DNA of 64,000 nt from Pseudoxanthomonas mexicana (GTDB taxonomy: Bacteria > Pseudomonadota > Gammaproteobacteria > Xanthomonadales > Xanthomonadaceae), in assembly GCF_001556105.1 (NCBI RefSeq), contig NZ_LSIF01000064.1, positions 18,783 through 82,782 on the forward strand. Reading direction: 5' to 3'. The position numbers and the translations under genes are program-made. Every line of letters starts with the position of its first letter. Position 1 is the stretch's first letter. Positions 26,033 to 36,229 of this stretch are shown here, piece by piece. The notes below the pieces were generated by a model. The model ran no database searches. It was not told where the DNA came from and saw nothing but the letters and a program-made list of their open reading frames with translations.

Positions 26033-27210
26033 CAGACCACCGCGTAGTTCAACAGCGGCTTGATGGTGCCCCACTCCTTGCAGCTTGGGCATTGCCAGTG
26101 ATGGGTACGCGCGCCAAAGCCACATCGGGCGCAACGGTAGCTTGGATTACGCACCAGCAACTGGTCGGTGATGTGCTTCAGATCATGCAGGGTCGCCGAG
26201 GGATCCGCTCCCTCGGCAAGCGTCAGATCGATCAGGGCGGCTTCGCCACGAACCGAGGGACGGTCTTTGAGTTGGCGTGCCAGGTAGGCGCGCGCCGCGG
26301 CCACACCATCCTGGCGCTCGACCAGCTTCGTCAGCGCCAGCACGGGAGCGATTCCTCGATAGTGCTCGCACATCTCGGACAGGAATGCCCGCGCGCCAGA
26401 AAAATCTTCCACCAATTCATAGCTCGCCAACAGACTGGGCAAGACCTCTGGAAGGTAGTCGGGGTCATGCCTGGCCGCACGCTCGAATGCGCGAATCGCA
26501 GCCTCGGCGTTGCCTGTGTCGGACTCGATGCGACCCTCGATAATGCCTGCTCGCACGCTGCCAGCGTCTGCCTGGTAGGCGCGGGCCACCGCGGCACGTG
26601 CAGCCTCGATGCTGTTGGCGGTGCGTTGCCGTTCGGCCAGTTCGCATTCGAACTGTGCGACCAGCTTGCCCATCGGTTCGGCTGTGACATCTTCGTAGCG
26701 CCGTGCATTATCGATCGCCTTCTCCCAGTCGCGCTCTGCCTGGTAGATGCCGATAAGATGCTTGAGCGCCTGGGGGGCCCGTTGGTCGATCTGGGCCAGG
26801 TCGGTAAAGACGGTCTCCGCGCGATCAAGAAGTCCCGAGCGCATGTAATCCTCGCCCAAGGCCAGCAGCGCCTGTACACGCTGTGCATCACTCAGGTCGG
26901 CGCGTTGCACCAGACCCTGATGAAGACGAATGGCGCGGTCTACCTCGCCGCGGCGACGGAACAGATGACCCAGCGCCACCTGCGTTTCGAACGTTTCCTT
27001 GTCCAACTCCGCGATATGCAGGAACAACTCGATCGCCTTGTCAGGCTGTTCGTTCAGGAGGTAGTTCAAACCGCGGAAGTACGTGCTAGATAGCCTGCTG
27101 ACCTGCGTATCGCCATGCCGTTGTCCTCCTCGACGGCCGATGACCCAGCCGCTAAGCGCGGCCAGCGGGAGAAACAGGAAGAACCAGAACCACTCCGTCA
27201 GGAACGCCAT
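26032..27210 (-). CDS. lapB: Lipopolysaccharide assembly protein LapB (YciM)
   Basis: Inner-membrane anchored TPR protein that balances LPS synthesis by presenting LpxC for proteolysis. The 392-residue protein has an N-terminal membrane helix (about 5-25), a run of TPRs (FRGLNYLLNEQPDKAIELF, GHLFRRRGEVDRAIRLHQGL and more) and a C-terminal rubredoxin-like zinc/iron knuckle with CARCG and CPSC. It sits between lapA and the WecA-like gene, the expected envelope context. Confidence 0.95.
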   Translation of the reverse strand: MAFLTEWFWFFLFLPLAALSGWVIGRRGGQRHGDTQVSRLSSTYFRGLNYLLNEQPDKAIELFLHIAELDKETFETQVALGHLFRRRGEVDRAIRLHQGLVQRADLSDAQRVQALLALGEDYMRSGLLDRAETVFTDLAQIDQRAPQALKHLIGIYQAERDWEKAIDNARRYEDVTAEPMGKLVAQFECELAERQRTANSIEAARAAVARAYQADAGSVRAGIIEGRIESDTGNAEAAIRAFERAARHDPDYLPEVLPSLLASYELVEDFSGARAFLSEMCEHYRGIAPVLALTKLVERQDGVAAARAYLARQLKDRPSVRGEAALIDLTLAEGADPSATLHDLKHITDQLLVRNPSYRCARCGFGARTHHWQCPSCKEWGTIKPLLNYAVV

Positions 27211-27213
27211 GAC

Positions 27214-27495
27214 TCAGAGACCGCTGTCAGTGTTCGATGCCCCTGCACCAGCGGCCGGAGGCTGCATGCGAGTCGCCTTGCGCAATTTGGCGTAGAGCGG
27301 CCACACCAGCGTCGCGACGACGATCAACCCACCCACCACCACGCCCAGCAGCAGGGACAGCATGATGCCGACGCCGGACGACGTCTGGAATTCGGTGAAC
27401 AGGAGTTTCAGCGTGATCGGCTGCGTGTTGAGCACGCCGATGATGAGTCCGTAGGCCAGGAACAGCAGTGCTACAACCAGACGGAACATGTTCAT
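27214..27495 (-). CDS. lapA: LapA-domain membrane protein
   Basis: A 93-residue inner-membrane protein with two hydrophobic helices (about 4-22 and 43-67) and a charged C-terminal coil region (YAKLRKATRM). LapA is the partner of LapB in LPS assembly and the pair is adjacent here with 3 bp between. Features such as GLIIGVLNTQPITLKLL match the DUF1049 (LapA) core. The first ATG (27495) is followed by another two codons later. Confidence 0.88.
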   Translation of the reverse strand: MNMFRLVVALLFLAYGLIIGVLNTQPITLKLLFTEFQTSSGVGIMLSLLLGVVVGGLIVVATLVWPLYAKLRKATRMQPPAAGAGASNTDSGL

Positions 27496-27565
27496 CAGGC
27501 GACTCCTTGCAGGACGACGCCTAGCTTAACGGACTCGACGCGGAACGACACGCGCCGGCAGCGGG

Positions 27566-27871
27566 CTATTCGCCGCTTTCCTCAATGGGCGTAACGCCGC
27601 TGACGCGCTCGCGCAGCTCCTTGCCCGGTTTGAAATGGGGGACGTGTTTGGCCGGCAATGCGACCGACTCACCGGTCTTCGGATTGCGACCCATGCGCGG
27701 CGGACGATAGTGCAGCGAAAAGCTGCCGAACCCACGGATCTCGATACGGTCGCCCTGCGACAGGGCGCCGCCCATCATTTCCAATAGTGCCTTGACGGCC
27801 AGATCGACGTCTTCCGCCTTGAGGTGCGGCTGGCGGCGGCTGAGGATCTCGATGAGTTCGGATTTGGTCAT
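27566..27871 (-). CDS. ihfB: Integration host factor subunit beta
   Basis: DNA-bending partner of IhfA. The 101-residue protein starts [30 protein letters not shown], has [12 protein letters not shown], and the DNA-arm signature [13 protein letters not shown] with [16 protein letters not shown] at the C-terminus. The Pro of the intercalating arm is present in GRNPKTG. It follows rpsA (99 bp), the conserved cmk-rpsA-ihfB order of gammaproteobacteria. Confidence 0.97.
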   Translation of the reverse strand: MTKSELIEILSRRQPHLKAEDVDLAVKALLEMMGGALSQGDRIEIRGFGSFSLHYRPPRMGRNPKTGESVALPAKHVPHFKPGKELRERVSGVTPIEESGE

Positions 27872-27902
27872 CGCGTGCGGAATTGGGGCGGATATGTACC
27901 CG

Positions 27903-27929
27903 CGCCGGCCCGGGATCTCCGGGCCGGCG
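27903..27929. repeat. Stem-loop between rpsA and ihfB
   Basis: CGCCGGCCCGG at 27903-27913 pairs perfectly with CCGGGCCGGCG at 27919-27929 across a 5-base loop. There is no T-run on the minus strand, so it is not a full intrinsic terminator; it more likely marks an mRNA processing or stabilising hairpin separating the very abundant rpsA message from ihfB. Confidence 0.6.
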
Positions 27930-27970
27930 GGGAACGTTACTACTGGCGGTACTGCAACGGCGCGGGCCGC

Positions 27971-29662
<1,692 letters not shown>

Positions 29663-29812
29663 TGAAAAATACTCGATTGATGACACAGACCGGCGCACGC
29701 GAGTGCAGACGGTCCACCCGTTTGTCGGCCTGCGCGGGATGCGTATGGCCGTGAGTGTTGTGGTTGGAAAACCATGCGGAGGATTCCGCACGGACCTTCT
29801 GCAGCGCGAGGC

Positions 29813-30490
29813 TCAACCTGCGCGTGATGGCACGAGGGCCAGCACGCGCTCGACGACGGCGTCGATGCCAAGGCCGGTGGTGTCGATAAGGACGGCGTCG
29901 TCGGCCGGCCTCAGGGGCGCCACCGTGCGCTGGGCGTCACGGGCATCGCGGGCGAGGATCTCGCGCAGCAGACCGTCGATTGTGACGGAAACCCCTTTGT
30001 CTTTCAACTGCTTATAGCGCCTCTCAGCCCGTTCGTCGGCGCTCGCCGTCAAAAAGACCTTATAGGCGGCATCCGGGAAGATGACCGTTCCCATGTCGCG
30101 ACCGTCGGCAACCAACCCCGGCGCCTGACGGAACGCGCGCTGGCGCTCCTTCAGCGCGGAGCGGACCTCGGGAATCGCGGCAATGGCCGACGCCAGCGCG
30201 CCCGTGGTTTCCAGACGAAGCTCGTCCGTTGCGTCCAGGTCGTCGACGATCACCCGCAGCCCTTGGTCCGACTCGCGGAACCCGACCCGGGTATCGAAGG
30301 CGCAACGGACCAGGGCAGCCGGGTCCGAGACATCAAGGTCCGCCCAACTCGCCGCCACGCCCACCGCGCGGTAGAGCGCGCCAGAATCAAGGTAATGCCA
30401 ACCCAAGCGAGCAGCCGCCAGGCGACTTACAGTGCCTTTGCCGGCCCCCGAGGGACCATCGATCGTCAGGACAGGGGCGGTATCGGACAT
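29813..30490 (-). CDS. cmk: Cytidylate kinase
   Basis: Phosphorylates CMP and dCMP with ATP. The P-loop [10 protein letters not shown] is near residue 12, then [26 protein letters not shown] and the LID/arginine region [17 protein letters not shown] at 30490 has a GGAG seven bases upstream and gives 225 residues; a GTG two codons earlier is less likely. The gene starts the cmk-rpsA-ihfB run and is divergent from rpmJ. Confidence 0.96.
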   Translation of the reverse strand: MSDTAPVLTIDGPSGAGKGTVSRLAAARLGWHYLDSGALYRAVGVAASWADLDVSDPAALVRCAFDTRVGFRESDQGLRVIVDDLDATDELRLETTGALASAIAAIPEVRSALKERQRAFRQAPGLVADGRDMGTVIFPDAAYKVFLTASADERAERRYKQLKDKGVSVTIDGLLREILARDARDAQRTVAPLRPADDAVLIDTTGLGIDAVVERVLALVPSRAG

Positions 30491-30586
30491 GGGCACTCCA
30501 GAGGGTTTTCGCCTCCATTATGGCGTTTGCGTCCCCCGTCGGCGCGACGGACATGCGCCCGCCAGCCGAACCAAAGGCGCAACCGC

Positions 30587-30616
30587 TTGATAACCCAATG
30601 GAATTGCCGTTAGAAT
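30587..30616 (+). promoter_or_regulatory. Sigma-70-type promoter of rpmJ
   Basis: TTGATA (30587-30592) and TAGAAT (30611-30616) are spaced by 18 bp, 48 bp ahead of the rpmJ start codon. Both hexamers differ from consensus at one or two positions. Confidence 0.65.
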
Positions 30617-30663
30617 AGCCGGCTTCGCTCCACCCCATATTCTTTACGCCGAGGTTTCAACTC

Positions 30664-30789
30664 ATGAAGGTCCTGTCCTCCCTGAAGTCGGCGAAGGCCC
30701 GTCACCGCGACTGCAAGGTGGTCCGCCGCCGCGGTAAGGTCTTCGTGATCTGCAAGTCCAACCCCCGTTTCAAGGCGCGTCAGCGCTGA
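30664..30789 (+). CDS. rpmJ: 50S ribosomal protein L36, zinc-free type
   Basis: A 41-residue ribosomal protein beginning [17 protein letters not shown] and ending [10 protein letters not shown]. coli RpmJ binds zinc through three Cys and one His; here only two cysteines (17 and 30) align, the first ligand position is His14 or shifted, and the last is Phe36, so this is the C-minus, zinc-independent form like E. coli YkgO. The gene stands alone with a good promoter upstream and an intrinsic terminator 39 bp after the stop. Confidence 0.93.
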   Translation: MKVLSSLKSAKARHRDCKVVRRRGKVFVICKSNPRFKARQR

Positions 30790-30827
30790 GTCACGGCGGT
30801 GCCGACCGTACTGGCCGGCAATGCGCG

Positions 30828-30852
30828 AAAAGCCGCCTTCGGGCGGTTTTTT
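30828..30852 (+). terminator. Intrinsic terminator of rpmJ
   Basis: Stem CCGCC / GGCGG with a TTCG tetraloop, flanked by AAAAG and six T (30847-30852). It is a textbook terminator directly after rpmJ. Confidence 0.9.
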
Positions 30853-30856
30853 GTTT

Positions 30857-30881
30857 CCTGCCATTTGTTATAAATGGCAGG
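30857..30881 (+). promoter_or_regulatory. Perfect 10-bp palindrome, possible operator
   Basis: CCTGCCATTT and AAATGGCAGG are perfect reverse complements around GTTAT, ending 21 bases before the next start codon. The centre contains TATAAA, a plausible -10 box, so a dimeric regulator bound here would block the promoter of the small exported-protein gene. There is no T-run after it, so it is not a second terminator of rpmJ. Confidence 0.5.
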
Positions 30882-30902
30882 TCTTCCCGGGGGAACCATC
30901 GC

Positions 30903-31232
30903 ATGAATCGTCGTGTCCTTGCCCTACCCTTGATTGCCTTGCTGGGCCTGTCCGGCCACGCCGTCGCGGATACCCTGCTGGTTGAACGCGCGCAGGAGAA
31001 ACCCGCTTCGGCTGCTCCCGTGCGCGGCCAGAGCGCTGCGGACGTCGAGGCCCACTTCGGCGCTCCGCAACAGAAGTTGGAACCGCGCGGCGGCCAAAAG
31101 CGCCAGTGGCCCGTTATCCAACGCTGGGTATATCCCGGTTTCACGGTCTACTTCGAGAAGAGCCGCGTCATCGACGTGGTGCTGAACAAGGCATCGGCCG
31201 AAGAAATCGGGCCCAAGCCCCCCATCCGCTGA
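30903..31232 (+). CDS. Small exported protein of unknown function
   Basis: A 109-residue protein with a Sec signal peptide (MNRRVLALPLIALLGLSGHAVA, cleavage likely after VADT-region residue 22-23). The mature part has GQSAADVEAHFGAPQQKLEPRG, the strand-helix pattern of SmpA/OmlA-like or BLIP-like small domains that start with a helix followed by a GxP turn, and ends VLNKASAEEIGPKPPIR. The central WVYPGFTVYFEKSRVIDVVL is conserved-looking. I infer a periplasmic location; no function is assigned. Confidence 0.75.
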   Translation: MNRRVLALPLIALLGLSGHAVADTLLVERAQEKPASAAPVRGQSAADVEAHFGAPQQKLEPRGGQKRQWPVIQRWVYPGFTVYFEKSRVIDVVLNKASAEEIGPKPPIR

Positions 31233-31258
31233 CCGGCGCTACCCGCGCCCCGTAAACC

Positions 31259-32290
31259 ATGACCGATGCCTTTCGCTTTCCCGCGGAGTGGGAACCCCAG
31301 TCCGCGGTCCTGATCGCTTGGCCGCACGCCGAGACCGACTGGGCCGACCGCCTCGCCGAGGTAGAGGAAACCTACGTCGCCCTGGTCGCTGCGATCACCC
31401 GTTTCCAGCCCGTGGCGATCTGCGTCGCCGACGACGACCTACAGACGTACGCCGAAGCCCGCCTGCGCTCCGCGCGCGTGGACATGACGCGCGTGCGCTT
31501 CGTGCCCGCCGAGTACGACGACACCTGGCTGCGCGATTCCGGCCCGATCACCCTGCGTGACGGCGACCGCTTCAAGCTGCTCGACTTCCGCTTCACCGGC
31601 TGGGGCGGCAAGTACGAAGCCAGCCGCGACGACCGGCTGGTCGGCGAGCTGTCCGGCATGCAGCTTTTTCACAACTATTTCGTCCAAAGTATTGATTTTG
31701 CGTTGGAAGGTGGCGCCATCGAAACCGACGGTGCCGGCACCCTGCTGACGACATGGCAGTGCCTGCACGAACGGCACCCCGAGGCATCGCGCGAGGAGCT
31801 GACGGAAAAGCTGGCGCGCTGGCTGAAGCAGGACCGGGTGCTCTGGCTGGACCACGGCTACCTGGATGGCGACGACACCGACGCCCACATCGACACCCTT
31901 GCCCGCTTCGCACCGGGTGATGCGATCGTCTACCAGGCCTGCGACGACACCAGCGACGCGCACCATGCGGAACTGCAGGCGATGGCGGGTGACATCGCGG
32001 CCCTGCGCACCGCCGATGGCCGCCCGTACCGCCCATTTCCGCTGCCGTGGGCGCAGCCGGTGATCGACAACGGCCGCCGTCTTGCCGCGTCCTACGCGAA
32101 CTACCTGATCATCAACGGCGCCGTGTTGATGCCGGCCTACGGCGACGCGGCCGACGATACCGCCGCCGCGGTACTGGCACAGGCCTATCCGGACCGTGAG
32201 ATCGTACAGGTGCCGTGCCGGGCGCTGATCTGGCAGAACGGCAGCCTGCACTGCATCACCATGCAACTCCCGGCCGGACTGCTCGGCTGA
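31259..32290 (+). CDS. aguA: Agmatine deiminase
   Basis: Converts agmatine to N-carbamoylputrescine. The 343-residue protein of the peptidyl-arginine-deiminase superfamily shows FPAEWEPQSAVLIAWPH at the start, the active-site block DDTWLRDSGPI, EGGAIETDG, the catalytic His in DTDAHIDTLARF and nucleophile Cys332 in NGSLHCITMQLP, close to the family end. The usual GGNIHC form is replaced by NGSLHC. It shares a run with aguB, the next enzyme of putrescine synthesis, though two other genes lie between. Confidence 0.95.
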   Translation: MTDAFRFPAEWEPQSAVLIAWPHAETDWADRLAEVEETYVALVAAITRFQPVAICVADDDLQTYAEARLRSARVDMTRVRFVPAEYDDTWLRDSGPITLRDGDRFKLLDFRFTGWGGKYEASRDDRLVGELSGMQLFHNYFVQSIDFALEGGAIETDGAGTLLTTWQCLHERHPEASREELTEKLARWLKQDRVLWLDHGYLDGDDTDAHIDTLARFAPGDAIVYQACDDTSDAHHAELQAMAGDIAALRTADGRPYRPFPLPWAQPVIDNGRRLAASYANYLIINGAVLMPAYGDAADDTAAAVLAQAYPDREIVQVPCRALIWQNGSLHCITMQLPAGLLG

Positions 32291-32413
32291 GCCCGTCCTT
32301 GCCACGGCTCATGGCACCGTGACATCAGTTGGGCACAGATTGAACGCTTCGTTTACATCTCGCCTCACACGATCCGGGATAACCACCGTTTCCCCCTGAT
32401 CGAGGAGACGGCC

Positions 32414-33391
32414 GTGTACTCACGACGCAAGTTCCTGACGACCACGGCGCTGGCCACCGCCGGCCTTGGATTGGCGGCCTGCCGGGACGCAGCCCAGGCC
32501 GGCGCCGTCGGCACGACGCCTCCCGCCGCTACCGCGGCAACGTCCACCACCGACGCCGCATTGGGCGCCTTGAACACGCGCGTCATCCCGTCCACGGGCG
32601 AGCGCGTCCCCGTCATCGGCATGGGCACCTCGGGCAGTTTCGAGGTCGGCCAGAGCGCCAGCGAACTGGATCCGCTGCGTGAAGTCCTGAAGCGCTTCTT
32701 CGCTGCCGGGGCGACCTTGATCGATACCGCGCCCACCTACAGCGTCGCCGAGGACGTGATGGGCGCGCTGCTGGCCGAGCAGAACCTGACCGGCAAGGCC
32801 TGGCTGGCCACCAAGCTGTCCGGCGTGACGGGGCGCGAGGCGGGCATCGCGCAGTTCGAAGACACGCTGCGTCGCCTGAAAACCGAGAAGGTGGCGCTGC
32901 TGCAGGTCCACAACCTGGGCGATCTGAAAGCGCAGCTGGCCGTCGCGCGCGAACTGAAGGCGCAGGGCAAGGTGAAGTACGTCGGTGTAACGCATTACGT
33001 CGAGCGTGCGCAGGAAGAACTCGCCACCATCGTCCAGGCCGAAAAGCCGGATTTCCTGCAGATCAACTACTCGGTCGCCAGCCGCAGCGCCGAAAAGCGC
33101 GTGCTGCCGCTGGCGCAGGAGCTCGGCGTGGCGGTGCTGATCAACCGCGCGTTCGAGGACGGCAGGCTGTTCGCGCAGGTGAAGGACAAACCCGTGCCGC
33201 CCGCACTGGCCGAGGCTGGCGTCACATCGTGGGCGCAGGCCTTCCTGAAATTCGCCCTGAGCCATCCGGCGGTCACCGCGGTGATTCCGGCGACCGGAAA
33301 GCCCGATCGCCAGACCGACAACCTGAAAGCAGGCACGGGTCCCGACCTGACCCCGGCGCAGCGCGATGCACTGATCGCCGCGGTGGCCTGA
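32414..33391 (+). CDS. Tat-exported aldo/keto reductase
   Basis: A 325-residue NADPH-type oxidoreductase with a Tat lipoprotein leader: SRRKFL twin-arginine motif, hydrophobic stretch and LAAC lipobox (about residues 3-23), so it is probably anchored outside the inner membrane. The AKR catalytic set is present: Asp and Tyr in DTAPTYSVAEDVMG, Lys in ATKLSG, and His in LLQVHNLGD. It uses a GTG start with GAGGAG eight bases upstream. The gene is the first of a pair with the transporter (4-bp gap). An exported AKR is unusual, since its soluble cofactor is cytoplasmic. Confidence 0.85.
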   Translation: MYSRRKFLTTTALATAGLGLAACRDAAQAGAVGTTPPAATAATSTTDAALGALNTRVIPSTGERVPVIGMGTSGSFEVGQSASELDPLREVLKRFFAAGATLIDTAPTYSVAEDVMGALLAEQNLTGKAWLATKLSGVTGREAGIAQFEDTLRRLKTEKVALLQVHNLGDLKAQLAVARELKAQGKVKYVGVTHYVERAQEELATIVQAEKPDFLQINYSVASRSAEKRVLPLAQELGVAVLINRAFEDGRLFAQVKDKPVPPALAEAGVTSWAQAFLKFALSHPAVTAVIPATGKPDRQTDNLKAGTGPDLTPAQRDALIAAVA

Positions 33392-33395
33392 GCCG

Positions 33396-34703
33396 ATGTC
33401 GACACCTCCCGCGCCCGGCATTGCCGGCTGGCTCGCCCGTCTGTTCAACGTCCGCGACCACGAAGCGCCGGTGGTCGGCGCCGGACTGGCGATGTTCTTC
33501 CTGCTGTTTGCCGGTTATTTCATGTTGCGACCCATCCGCGAAACGATGGGCGTCGCGGGCGGTGTCGACAACCTGCAGTGGCTGTTCACCGGCACCTTCG
33601 TCGCCACCCTGGTCGTGCTTCCGCTGTACGGCTGGATCGCGTCGAAGGTCGCTCGGCGGCGCATCGTGCCGTGGGTGTTCGGCATGGTGGTGGCCAGCCT
33701 GCTGGGCTACGGCGCCGCGATGCTGGCGAACCCGGACGACGTGTGGCTGGCGCGCACGTTCTACATCTGGGTGTCGGTCATCAACCTGCTGATGATCTCG
33801 CTGGCCTGGAGCGTGCTCGCCGATGTCATGGAAAGCCACGAGGCCAAGCGCCTGTTCGCGCTGATCGCCGCGGGCGCGAGCCTGGGCGGACTGGCCGGGC
33901 CGCTGCTGACCACGCTGCTGGTCAAGCCCCTGGGGCATGGCGGCCTGATGCTCTTCTCCGCCGTGCTTATCGGGGCCAGCGCCGCGACGGCGACCTGGCT
34001 GCATCGCTGGCGCGATCGCCATCCGTTGCCCGCCGGCGCCAGTTCGTCCGAACAGCGGCAGCGGCCGCTGGGCGGCAATCCGTTCGCCGGTGCGACCGCG
34101 GTGTTCCGCTCGCCATACCTGCTCGGCATCGCGTTCTTCGTGCTGCTGCTGGCCACGGTCACCACCTTCCTCTATTTCGAGCAGGCAAAGCTGGTCGCCG
34201 AGCGGTTCACCGACAAGGAAGAGCAGACACAGGTCTTCGGCCTGATCGACACCGTGGTGCAGACCTTGGCCATACTCAGCCAGCTGTTCATCACCGGCCG
34301 CATCGCGCAGAAGCTGGGCGTGGGCGTGCTGCTGGTGGCCGTGCCGGTGATCATGGCCGGCGGCTTCCTGTGGCTGGCGCTGTCGCCGGTGTTCGCGGTC
34401 TTCGTGGTGGTGATGGTGGTGCGGCGGGCGGGCGAGTACGCCTTCGTGCGGCCCGGCCGCGAGATGCTCTACACCGTGGTCCCTGCGGAACAGAAGTACA
34501 AGGCGAAGAACTTCATCGATACCGTGGTCTACCGCGGTGGCGATGCGCTGAGCGGCTGGGTCAAGCGGGCGCTCGACGTGCTGGCGGAGCATCCTGCGGC
34601 CGCCATGTTCATCGGCGCAGGCGTGGCTGTGGCATGGGCGGTTACCGGTGTGGCGCTGGGCAGGCGGCAGAAGCGGCTGGAAGCGACGCACGACACGCCC
34701 TGA
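33396..34703 (+). CDS. MFS-type membrane transporter
   Basis: A 435-residue protein with about 12 hydrophobic helices. The N-terminal block YFMLRPIRETMGV and the loop with RRRIVPWVF resemble MFS proteins related to the NTP:NDP exchange (Tlc) group rather than drug exporters. A cytoplasmic central loop (about residues 205-230, basic) separates the halves. No substrate can be assigned. It starts 4 bp after the reductase stop and lies between aguA and aguB, so it could move a substrate of the reductase or a polyamine precursor; this is inference from position. Confidence 0.8.
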   Translation: MSTPPAPGIAGWLARLFNVRDHEAPVVGAGLAMFFLLFAGYFMLRPIRETMGVAGGVDNLQWLFTGTFVATLVVLPLYGWIASKVARRRIVPWVFGMVVASLLGYGAAMLANPDDVWLARTFYIWVSVINLLMISLAWSVLADVMESHEAKRLFALIAAGASLGGLAGPLLTTLLVKPLGHGGLMLFSAVLIGASAATATWLHRWRDRHPLPAGASSSEQRQRPLGGNPFAGATAVFRSPYLLGIAFFVLLLATVTTFLYFEQAKLVAERFTDKEEQTQVFGLIDTVVQTLAILSQLFITGRIAQKLGVGVLLVAVPVIMAGGFLWLALSPVFAVFVVVMVVRRAGEYAFVRPGREMLYTVVPAEQKYKAKNFIDTVVYRGGDALSGWVKRALDVLAEHPAAAMFIGAGVAVAWAVTGVALGRRQKRLEATHDTP

Positions 34704-34788
34704 AGCCGTGCGTTCACCCCCGGGACGCCTGCCATCACGGGGGACGCGGTACCATGCGCCCTCCCCTCGATAGACCCCGCCTCGCACG

Positions 34789-35673
34789 ATGAGCCGCACC
34801 ACCCTGCCCGTTGCCCTGATCCAGGAAAAGAACCACGGCGACGCCGACGCCAACCTGTCGGTGATCGAGGCGCGTGTCGCCGAAGCGGCCAAGCGCGGCG
34901 CGAAGCTGGTGCTGCTGCAGGAACTGCACAACGGCCCCTACTTCTGCCAGCACGAATCCGTGCACGAGTTCGATCTCGCCGAACCGATCCCCGGACCCAG
35001 CACCGAGCGGCTCGGAAGGCTGGCGAAGCAGCATGGCGTGGTGCTGGTGTCGTCGCTGTTCGAACGCCGCGCCGCCGGCCTGTACCACAACACCGCCGTC
35101 GTCTATGAGAAGGACGGCAGCATCGCGGGCAAGTACCGCAAGATGCATATCCCGGACGACCCGGGCTTCTACGAGAAGTTCTATTTCACGCCGGGCGACA
35201 TCGGCTTCACGCCGATCGACACCTCGGTCGGCCGTCTTGGCGTGCTGGTCTGCTGGGACCAGTGGTATCCGGAAGCTGCGCGCCTGATGGCGTTGGCCGG
35301 CGCGGACCTGCTGCTGTACCCCACCGCGATCGGCTGGGATCCGGATGACGAACAACCGGAGAAGAACCGCCAGCGCGACGCCTGGGTGCTGAGCCATCGC
35401 GGCCATGCCGTCGCCAACGGCCTGCCGGTATTGAGCTGCAACCGCGTCGGCCACGAGGCCTCGCCGCTCGGTGCCTCCGGCATCCAGTTCTGGGGCAACA
35501 GTCATGTGCTCGGCCCGCAGGGCGAGTTCATCGCCGAAGCCGGCGCCGACGAGACCATCCTGATGGCCGACGTCGACATGGCACGCAGCGAACACGTCCG
35601 CCGCATCTGGCCGTTCCTGCGCGACCGCCGCATCGATGCGTACGGCGACCTGCTCAAGCGCTACATCGACTGA
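34789..35673 (+). CDS. aguB: N-carbamoylputrescine amidase
   Basis: Hydrolyses N-carbamoylputrescine to putrescine, CO2 and ammonia, completing the arginine-decarboxylase/agmatine route. This nitrilase-superfamily enzyme (294 residues) shows the catalytic Glu in LLQELHNGPYF, Lys in KYRKMHIPDDP, and Cys in LVCWDQWYPEAAR, with AIGWDPDDEQPEKN as a family-specific segment. aguA is in the same direction 2.5 kb upstream. It begins 85 bp after the transporter and is followed 9 bp later by an acetyltransferase gene. Confidence 0.95.
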   Translation: MSRTTLPVALIQEKNHGDADANLSVIEARVAEAAKRGAKLVLLQELHNGPYFCQHESVHEFDLAEPIPGPSTERLGRLAKQHGVVLVSSLFERRAAGLYHNTAVVYEKDGSIAGKYRKMHIPDDPGFYEKFYFTPGDIGFTPIDTSVGRLGVLVCWDQWYPEAARLMALAGADLLLYPTAIGWDPDDEQPEKNRQRDAWVLSHRGHAVANGLPVLSCNRVGHEASPLGASGIQFWGNSHVLGPQGEFIAEAGADETILMADVDMARSEHVRRIWPFLRDRRIDAYGDLLKRYID

Positions 35674-35682
35674 GGTCCCGGC

Positions 35683-36213
35683 GTGCCGCTGATCGTCCGT
35701 GACGCCACGCCGGCCGACGTGCCGGCCATCGCCGTCCTCTATGCGGACGAAGTCCGCGACCACGTCAACACCTACGAGTACGACGTGCCGGACGAGGCCG
35801 AGATGGCGCGTCGCATGCAGGGCCTGCTGGATGCGGGCTATCCGTACCTCGTCGCGGAACTCGACGGCCGCTTCGTGGGTTACGCCTACGCAGGCAGCTA
35901 CCGCGCCCGCGCGGGCTATCGCAAGACCGTGGAGAACTCGGTCTACGTGGTCCCCGGTCAGCAGGGCCAGGGCATCGGCGCTGCGCTGATGCAGGCGCTG
36001 ATCGCAGCCTGCGAAGCGCGCGGCTACCGGCAGATGATCGCCGTGATCGGCGAACCCACCAACACCGCCTCCATCCGCCTGCACGAGAAGTTCGGCTTCA
36101 CCCTGGTCGGCATCTTCCGCGGCATCGCCTGGAAGCACGACCGCTGGCTGGACACCGTGCAGATGCAGCGCCCCCTCGGCGACGGCACCGCCGCGCCTCC
36201 GAAAGACGATTGA
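35683..36213 (+). CDS. GNAT N-acetyltransferase (phosphinothricin/MddA type)
   Basis: A 176-residue cytoplasmic acetyltransferase. The family pattern is clear: IRDATPADVPAIAVLYADEVRDHVNTYE at the start, YAYAGSYRARAGYRKTVENSVYV, the acetyl-CoA loop GQQGQGIGAAL, and NTASIRLHEKFGF toward the end. GTG start at 35683, 9 bp after aguB. Its usual substrates are glufosinate-like compounds, methionine sulfoximine or small amino-acid analogues; the real one is not visible. Confidence 0.9.
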   Translation: MPLIVRDATPADVPAIAVLYADEVRDHVNTYEYDVPDEAEMARRMQGLLDAGYPYLVAELDGRFVGYAYAGSYRARAGYRKTVENSVYVVPGQQGQGIGAALMQALIAACEARGYRQMIAVIGEPTNTASIRLHEKFGFTLVGIFRGIAWKHDRWLDTVQMQRPLGDGTAAPPKDD

Positions 36214-36229
36214 CCTGACGAACGACCCG

